DNA from: JAAYLC01 sp964636665
Lineage (GTDB): Bacteria; Bacteroidota; Bacteroidia; Flavobacteriales; Flavobacteriaceae
Direction: 5' to 3'
DNA: 18,196 bases
NCBI GenBank assembly: GCA_964636665.1
Contig: CAZWVT010000041.1
Span: 1 to 18,196 of the forward strand
How positions within the stretch are numbered: position 1 is the first letter of the stretch; each line of letters starts with the position of its first letter. A program made the translations under genes and the position numbers. The notes under the pieces were generated by a model that was not told where the DNA came from, searched no databases, and saw only the letters and a list, made by a program, of their open reading frames with translations. Below are positions 13,926-18,196 of this stretch, in pieces.

Positions 13926-15551
13926 TTATAGTCGTTGTTCTATCTCTTCTTCAAGCTGCTGAATCAATTCAGAAGGAGATATTCCTTTGATTTTTTTAAA
14001 AATTGCAGAAAACCGGTTGTGGGAAGAAAATCCCGCTTTATCAGCAAGATAACTGATTTTGTATCGAAGGTGCTGCGGATTTTCTTTTAAAAATTTAATT
14101 ATGTATTCAATTCTCAATTCATTTATATAGGTAGTATAGTCTTTTTTGAACTTACGATTAATTGTATATGAGAGATACCGGTGATTGACTCCAACTTTTG
14201 CAGCTAATGAACCTATAGACATATTACTGTCCAGATAAAATTCTTCTTTTTCCAACTGTTTTAACTTTTGCAGAATCTGCTGCATAACTTCTTCGGATAG
14301 ATACTCTTTTTGCTCTTTATCACTATTTTCTTCTTCGTCAGGTTTTTCTAAATTTTTGCTCAAATGATTTGTTCCATTTAATTTGGTTGGCAAATCCTTA
14401 GAAAATTGGAGCGATTGTTCTGTTTTAAATAAATTTCTTTTTCTGGTTTGATAAACGATTAAACTTATTATGAGGATGCCGCAGCCAATAAAGTAGATGT
14501 ATTTTAAATCGGTTTTTTTAGCTTTCTGAGAATCCGGTTTTCCTTGAGTTTTGTCTAAATATGCATAAATGTCCTGACGGGCTTTTTGTTTGTTGGTGTT
14601 TATAATTTTACTTAATCCGATGAACTCTTCGTTGACTTCGATATATTTACTGTGGTTCTCTGTTTTTTTATAATAGGTCATTTTGGACACATAGATGTCT
14701 TTTAGTAAAGACAAATCGTTGGCTTTTTTTGAAATATCTATTGCTTCTTCTGATAGTGATTCGATATTTTTATAATCTCCCGATAATATAGCGATGTCAA
14801 TTAAATCTTTTAGGATGTATCCTCTCAGCGAGCTTGACGGAGAAGCGGACTGGGATAATTTTTCAGCTGCTTTATTCGAATAATACAATGCGGAATCCAG
14901 TTGTTCGGTTTGTAAAAATAGATGCCCCAAAATTTGAAAGTTTAAAGCATTTCCAAATTTTAGACGCGACGTTTCAGCGGTTATTTTTTCTCGATAATAA
15001 AAGCTGTTTTTTATGCTTAAAATGGCTTCTTCATATTTTTTTGCTTCAAGATAGGTATAGGATATTTCCTGATAAATACTGGACATAAGAAAATTTCGTC
15101 TGTCTATATCATCAATTTTTTGTGCAATATCAAGAGATTTTTCGAGATGTTTTTTCGAGAAAAAAGGTTGTCCGCTTTCTCTGTAATTTGTTGCCAATAA
15201 ACCATTAATAAGCAACAAATTGTTATGATCTTCCGGGTTGATTAAGGTATCTGCCTGCCCTAAAGTAAAAATAGCTTCAGAATGTAACCCCGAAATCCTG
15301 AAAATTTCTGATTTTAAAAACAGAGATTTTATTTGATTTTGTATATCAGAAGAGATGGAAAATAAATAATCGACGTTTTGTAGTGCTTTGTCGGGTTCTT
15401 TATAAATAGTTTCGGTTCTGGTAATTTCGTATATAGAATCAAAAACTTGGTGTTGAGAAAAAGTGTTTGTTCCCAAAAAAAGTCCAATAACCAGAAGGTT
15501 GACTTGTTTTATAATACTTAAAGATCTTTCGCTTTGTATTTGCCCATTCAT
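13926..15551 (-). CDS. membrane-anchored TPR regulator with AraC-type DNA-binding domain
   Basis: Counting from the ATG at 15551, the 541-residue protein has an N-terminal hydrophobic signal/anchor (about 14-33). A long helical TPR region follows (about 45-325; repeats such as KYEEAILSIKNSFYYREK and LDSALYYSNKAAEKL). One membrane segment lies at 350-368 (KYIYFIGCGILIISLIVYQ), then a charged cytoplasmic linker. A C-terminal AraC-type double helix-turn-helix spans about 436-530 (SIGSLAAKVGVNHRYLSYTINRKF; ISYLADKAGFSSHNRFSAIFKKIKGISPSEL). This architecture is abundant in Flavobacteriia and couples a periplasmic TPR sensor to DNA binding from the membrane. A TTG three codons upstream (15560) was rejected as start in favour of the ATG. 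The Crp/Fnr gene follows after 16 nt. The target genes and signal are unknown. Confidence 0.87.
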   Translation of the reverse strand: MNGQIQSERSLSIIKQVNLLVIGLFLGTNTFSQHQVFDSIYEITRTETIYKEPDKALQNVDYLFSISSDIQNQIKSLFLKSEIFRISGLHSEAIFTLGQADTLINPEDHNNLLLINGLLATNYRESGQPFFSKKHLEKSLDIAQKIDDIDRRNFLMSSIYQEISYTYLEAKKYEEAILSIKNSFYYREKITAETSRLKFGNALNFQILGHLFLQTEQLDSALYYSNKAAEKLSQSASPSSSLRGYILKDLIDIAILSGDYKNIESLSEEAIDISKKANDLSLLKDIYVSKMTYYKKTENHSKYIEVNEEFIGLSKIINTNKQKARQDIYAYLDKTQGKPDSQKAKKTDLKYIYFIGCGILIISLIVYQTRKRNLFKTEQSLQFSKDLPTKLNGTNHLSKNLEKPDEEENSDKEQKEYLSEEVMQQILQKLKQLEKEEFYLDSNMSIGSLAAKVGVNHRYLSYTINRKFKKDYTTYINELRIEYIIKFLKENPQHLRYKISYLADKAGFSSHNRFSAIFKKIKGISPSELIQQLEEEIEQRL

Positions 15552-15629
15552 CCCATACAACGATATGTCGACAATATTACGAAAAATATAACAAACCTTA
15601 ATCTTTAGTTAAAAAATTAGTTTAAATAA

Positions 15630-16154
15630 TTAATCTAAGTAATACCCTTTGTTATTTTCTTCCCCTTCTGTCCAACCTTTAAAATTGCCCGAACTTTTTC
15701 TGTTTTCCAGATAAATTTCTTCATAATCCCGAGTGTAATCTGAATTGGGAACGACGTGTGTATCGAAAACCAATGAAACTTTATCGGCGTTTAAATTGCC
15801 GTAAATATCAATGAAATGTTGCACATATCCAATATTTTTAGAACTGTCATAGGACAAAATGATTCGCCGTTCAGCACCGGGAGGAATTGAACCGATTGAA
15901 GATTTTTTACTGACGACACATCCACAAGAAGGAAGTAATTCGCTCATTAAAAAAGGATACTGCCCGGTATTCTTAACATCAAAAACAACCTCTAAAGTCT
16001 GTCCGCGCAGGATTGGATAATAATGTCGGTTATTGTCAATTATTTCCAAAGTTGTAACACGACCCCGTAAGTCGGTGCAACCTTGAAAAACCATTAACAG
16101 CAGTACAATCAAAAAAAGGGACTTGGATTTATTTTTATAAAATTCTGATTTCAT
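15630..16154 (-). CDS. DUF1573 lipoprotein
   Basis: The 174-residue lipoprotein has a basic N-terminus, hydrophobic segment and lipobox FQGC (Cys26). The mature part is a DUF1573 immunoglobulin-like beta-sandwich: LEVVFDVKNTGQYPFLMSEL (about 54-73), SCGCVVSKK (76-84) and IPPGAERRIILSYDSSKNIG (90-109). The SCGC and PPG elements are hallmarks of the family. The C-terminal ~30 residues are polar and acidic. The start chosen is the ATG at 16154; the codon before it is TTG. The ATG lies 20 nt inside the end of the DUF4838 gene, so translation is likely coupled. DUF1573 proteins have no established biochemical role. Confidence 0.87.
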   Translation of the reverse strand: MKSEFYKNKSKSLFLIVLLLMVFQGCTDLRGRVTTLEIIDNNRHYYPILRGQTLEVVFDVKNTGQYPFLMSELLPSCGCVVSKKSSIGSIPPGAERRIILSYDSSKNIGYVQHFIDIYGNLNADKVSLVFDTHVVPNSDYTRDYEEIYLENRKSSGNFKGWTEGEENNKGYYLD

Positions 16155-18150
16155 CAAGAGCTATTTTATTATTTGTTTCATCAGCTACGACAAGGCGTAT
16201 GGTAACTTTGTCGCCTTTAGAGAGCGATAGTTCAGATTCAATAATTGTAGTATCTGAATAAGAGGTCGTTATATATTCATTAGTGTTTATTTTTTTATTG
16301 ATATAAATCTCTAATTTTTCCGGAAGTGTGAAACGGTGTTTTTCATTTTCAAGAAAACGGAGTTGAATTTTCACACGTTCTTCAATGGGTGCATAAAAAG
16401 AAAAGTCTAAACTTTCCGAGCTTATGTACCAACCTATATGGTAATCATTTGAAAACCCGGGAATTCCGTCTGTTAAAACCGTAAAAGGAATTTCACTGTA
16501 TTCGAGATTGCTTTCTATGGGAATATCTAAAATTTTATTTTCTAAATCTGAATTTAGAATCTGTTGCTCCCAATTGTTTATATAAGTATCAAGTGCGCCG
16601 TTTTCTTCTCTGTATTGATGTAAATTATCTGTTTTCCGATGTAATTTTAATTGGTTGAGAATGTCTTTAATTTCGGAATTGACCTTTAGTTTATCTGCTT
16701 CTTTAGTAAAAAAAACATTTCTTTTAGTCCTTTTGTTCAGAGCGAGCTGAAGTCTGGTAAAATGAAGTGTTAGGGATAATTTTTTTTCCTTTTCTGAAAG
16801 ATTTTGAACGGCATTTAAAGATTCATAAAAATCCATAAAGGCAAATTCATTTAAATAAGTAGCTAAGATTTCCCTGATGCTTCCGTAAATGTTTATCGGA
16901 CGGTTTTTACGAGAAAAATTTTCTTCTAAATTAATGTAGTAATCGCTTAATAATTGATGATTCTCCGGGTAAAACTTGCGAAAGAACATACGAATATGCT
17001 TCGGGATATCAATATCTGTTTGTTGCAGTAAATTACTGATAATGTATGTTTTTAAATCTTCAAAAGAAGAATAGTCGTATCCGCTTGCATTAAAAAAAAC
17101 GCCGTTGACTCCTTCATTTTTAAAAAAAGCAAGTCTTTTTTGTAAACTATACAATATAGGAATGGGAGTGAGGTAATCATCAAAATTTGAGGCGTAATCC
17201 CAAACATATACGTGTGACACACTTTTTTTCCATAGTTGAATTGTATTGGCAAATTCATTTACGCCGGTATTTTCTTTATTCAGTTCGTAAATCTGAGGCA
17301 ATTCAATGGTACTGATAAATACTCCGGTATTTGGCGGTAATTTAATATTGGGAGGTTGCGAAGTGGTATGGTAAGAAGAAGTGAAAAATAGATGCATTGG
17401 GAATTTTTCGGCAAGTTTTTTTAACATCTGTGCAGTTGCCGGACTTGCATTTCCTTCGGTGTTTCCGATTTTTTTACAATTTTCACATAAACAAGCAATG
17501 TTATTATCTTCAGGCATGACCATAAATCGCACGGATTCTTCAGTGTTTTCTCCAAAATTATTCAGCACATAATCAGAAAATTGTTTGAATAATAGTTCCG
17601 AACTAAAACAAAATTGGTTTTCCGTGATTCCATCTTTAGTTGTTGCAAAAATTTTGTCCGCAGGCGTTGTAATTTTAGAAATATTATGTCCCCATAATCC
17701 CCAATGCAAATCAACTGAATGTGTTCCGAAAACAATCGTATTTCCTTTTTCTAAATTAGTGGGGAAAAATGGTTCTCGGTACTCAAAATCAAAAGTTTTG
17801 CAATGCGTGGATAATTTGATGGAAGCAGGAGGGAGGTCGTCAGTTTTTATTTCCGTATTAGTTTGTGATAATAATTCAAGAATTTGATAAATCAACCATT
17901 TTCCGTCGTCTAAGGTTTTTGCGAGCGCTGTTATTGTATTTTCAGATACTGTAAGACAATAGGTTTCTGAAAGATTTGTATTTAAAGAAAAAGTTATTTT
18001 TTTATCGTTAAGTTCAAAAGAATCGTCTGAAAAACTCTTTTTTGCATTACTTCGCGCTTGAAATTCTTTCCATGCAAATTGTTGCAGCTTTTTGTTTTGT
18101 GCTGCGGATTTTGAATTGTGAGTAATATGTTCAGATGCTGATGCTGTCAT
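16135..18150 (-). CDS. DUF4838 (glycosidase-like) protein without a clear signal peptide
   Basis: This is a 671-residue protein from the ATG at 18150, or 676 from a GTG at 18165; positions below use the longer form. Residues ~45-125 resemble the small domain that precedes TIM barrels in GH20/GH67-type enzymes (TLDDGKWLIYQILELL, 84-99). The DUF4838 barrel follows (about 145-400), with FMVMPEDN (214-221), a CLCENC cluster (225-230), HLFFTSSYHTTSQPP (258-272) and VYVWDYASNFDDYLTPIP (319-336). A helical region and a C-terminal beta-sandwich (about 575-676) end it. DUF4838 is distantly related to alpha-glucuronidases, but no substrate is established. No usable signal peptide is seen: tandem TGA codons directly precede the GTG. 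It overlaps DUF1573 by 20 nt. Confidence 0.82.
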   Translation of the reverse strand: MTASASEHITHNSKSAAQNKKLQQFAWKEFQARSNAKKSFSDDSFELNDKKITFSLNTNLSETYCLTVSENTITALAKTLDDGKWLIYQILELLSQTNTEIKTDDLPPASIKLSTHCKTFDFEYREPFFPTNLEKGNTIVFGTHSVDLHWGLWGHNISKITTPADKIFATTKDGITENQFCFSSELLFKQFSDYVLNNFGENTEESVRFMVMPEDNNIACLCENCKKIGNTEGNASPATAQMLKKLAEKFPMHLFFTSSYHTTSQPPNIKLPPNTGVFISTIELPQIYELNKENTGVNEFANTIQLWKKSVSHVYVWDYASNFDDYLTPIPILYSLQKRLAFFKNEGVNGVFFNASGYDYSSFEDLKTYIISNLLQQTDIDIPKHIRMFFRKFYPENHQLLSDYYINLEENFSRKNRPINIYGSIREILATYLNEFAFMDFYESLNAVQNLSEKEKKLSLTLHFTRLQLALNKRTKRNVFFTKEADKLKVNSEIKDILNQLKLHRKTDNLHQYREENGALDTYINNWEQQILNSDLENKILDIPIESNLEYSEIPFTVLTDGIPGFSNDYHIGWYISSESLDFSFYAPIEERVKIQLRFLENEKHRFTLPEKLEIYINKKINTNEYITTSYSDTTIIESELSLSKGDKVTIRLVVADETNNKIALDEIRIL

Positions 18151-18196
18151 GCTTATCAAGAACACTCATCACTTCTTCCAAGCTTCCTCTTATGAC
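18131..18196 (-). CDS. C-terminal tail of an unknown upstream gene (cut by window edge)
   Basis: The reverse strand from the window edge reads 21 codons, VIRGSLEEVMSVLDKHDSISI, then TGA at 18131. It looks like an amphipathic protein tail and would overlap the DUF4838 ATG at 18150 by 20 nt, the same length as the overlap between DUF4838 and DUF1573. A second frame also runs in from the edge (HKRKLGRSDECS, TGA at 18156) and cannot be excluded. No family can be assigned from so short a piece. Confidence 0.35.
   Translation of the reverse strand, partial: VIRGSLEEVMSVLDKHDSISI

Overview
The window is a low-GC stretch that looks like the chromosome of a flavobacterial member of the Bacteroidota. 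The support is: A+T-rich third codon positions; lipoboxes and signal peptides typical of the group; a SusC/TonB-receptor start with a carboxypeptidase-regulatory-like segment; the PadR / PspC / GIN-domain / DUF4870 gene set; a small conserved flavobacterial protein (8961-9158); TAnnTTTG-type -7 promoter elements in front of several genes; and only one obvious Shine-Dalgarno. No tRNA, rRNA, CRISPR array, insertion sequence or phage gene was seen.

Layout. 1-1096 (minus strand): an ABC ATPase of the LolD/MacB type, a 57-residue single-pass membrane protein, then the start of a TonB-dependent receptor that leaves the window. 1139-3791 (minus): an ABC-F ATPase with a GTG start, and a class I methyltransferase 10 nt behind it. 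3934-4896 (plus): thioredoxin reductase, facing a small lipoprotein gene. 5409-8596 (minus): a compact envelope-type operon, DUF4870 - PadR - PspC - GIN lipoprotein, with a 25-bp palindrome in its leader that is a good candidate operator for the PadR protein. 8665-8960 holds no convincing gene. It is followed by a small conserved plus-strand gene and a strong bidirectional terminator.

9229-10743 (minus): an ECF sigma factor, a single-pass anti-sigma-like protein with a duplicated VPxNYF motif, and a Spy/CpxP-like periplasmic protein. The sigma gene is preceded by GAAACTT-N16-TCTAA, a near-textbook ECF promoter, so autoregulation is likely. 10905-11891 (plus): a WbpP/TviC-like nucleotide-sugar epimerase, apparently with a TTG start. 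11908-13189 (minus): YceI and pirin, separated by a strong intrinsic terminator only 9 nt before the pirin start. 13328-15551 (minus): a membrane-anchored TPR/AraC regulator and a Crp/Fnr regulator 16 nt behind it. 15630-18196 (minus): a chain of overlapping genes, made of an unknown gene tail at the edge, a DUF4838 protein with no recognisable signal peptide, and a DUF1573 lipoprotein.

Most of the window is ordinary flavobacterial chromosome. The parts most worth a second look are the DUF4838/DUF1573 unit at the right edge, the palindrome ahead of the PadR operon, and the ECF promoter with its three-gene signalling unit. Promoter and operator calls rest on reading motifs by eye.
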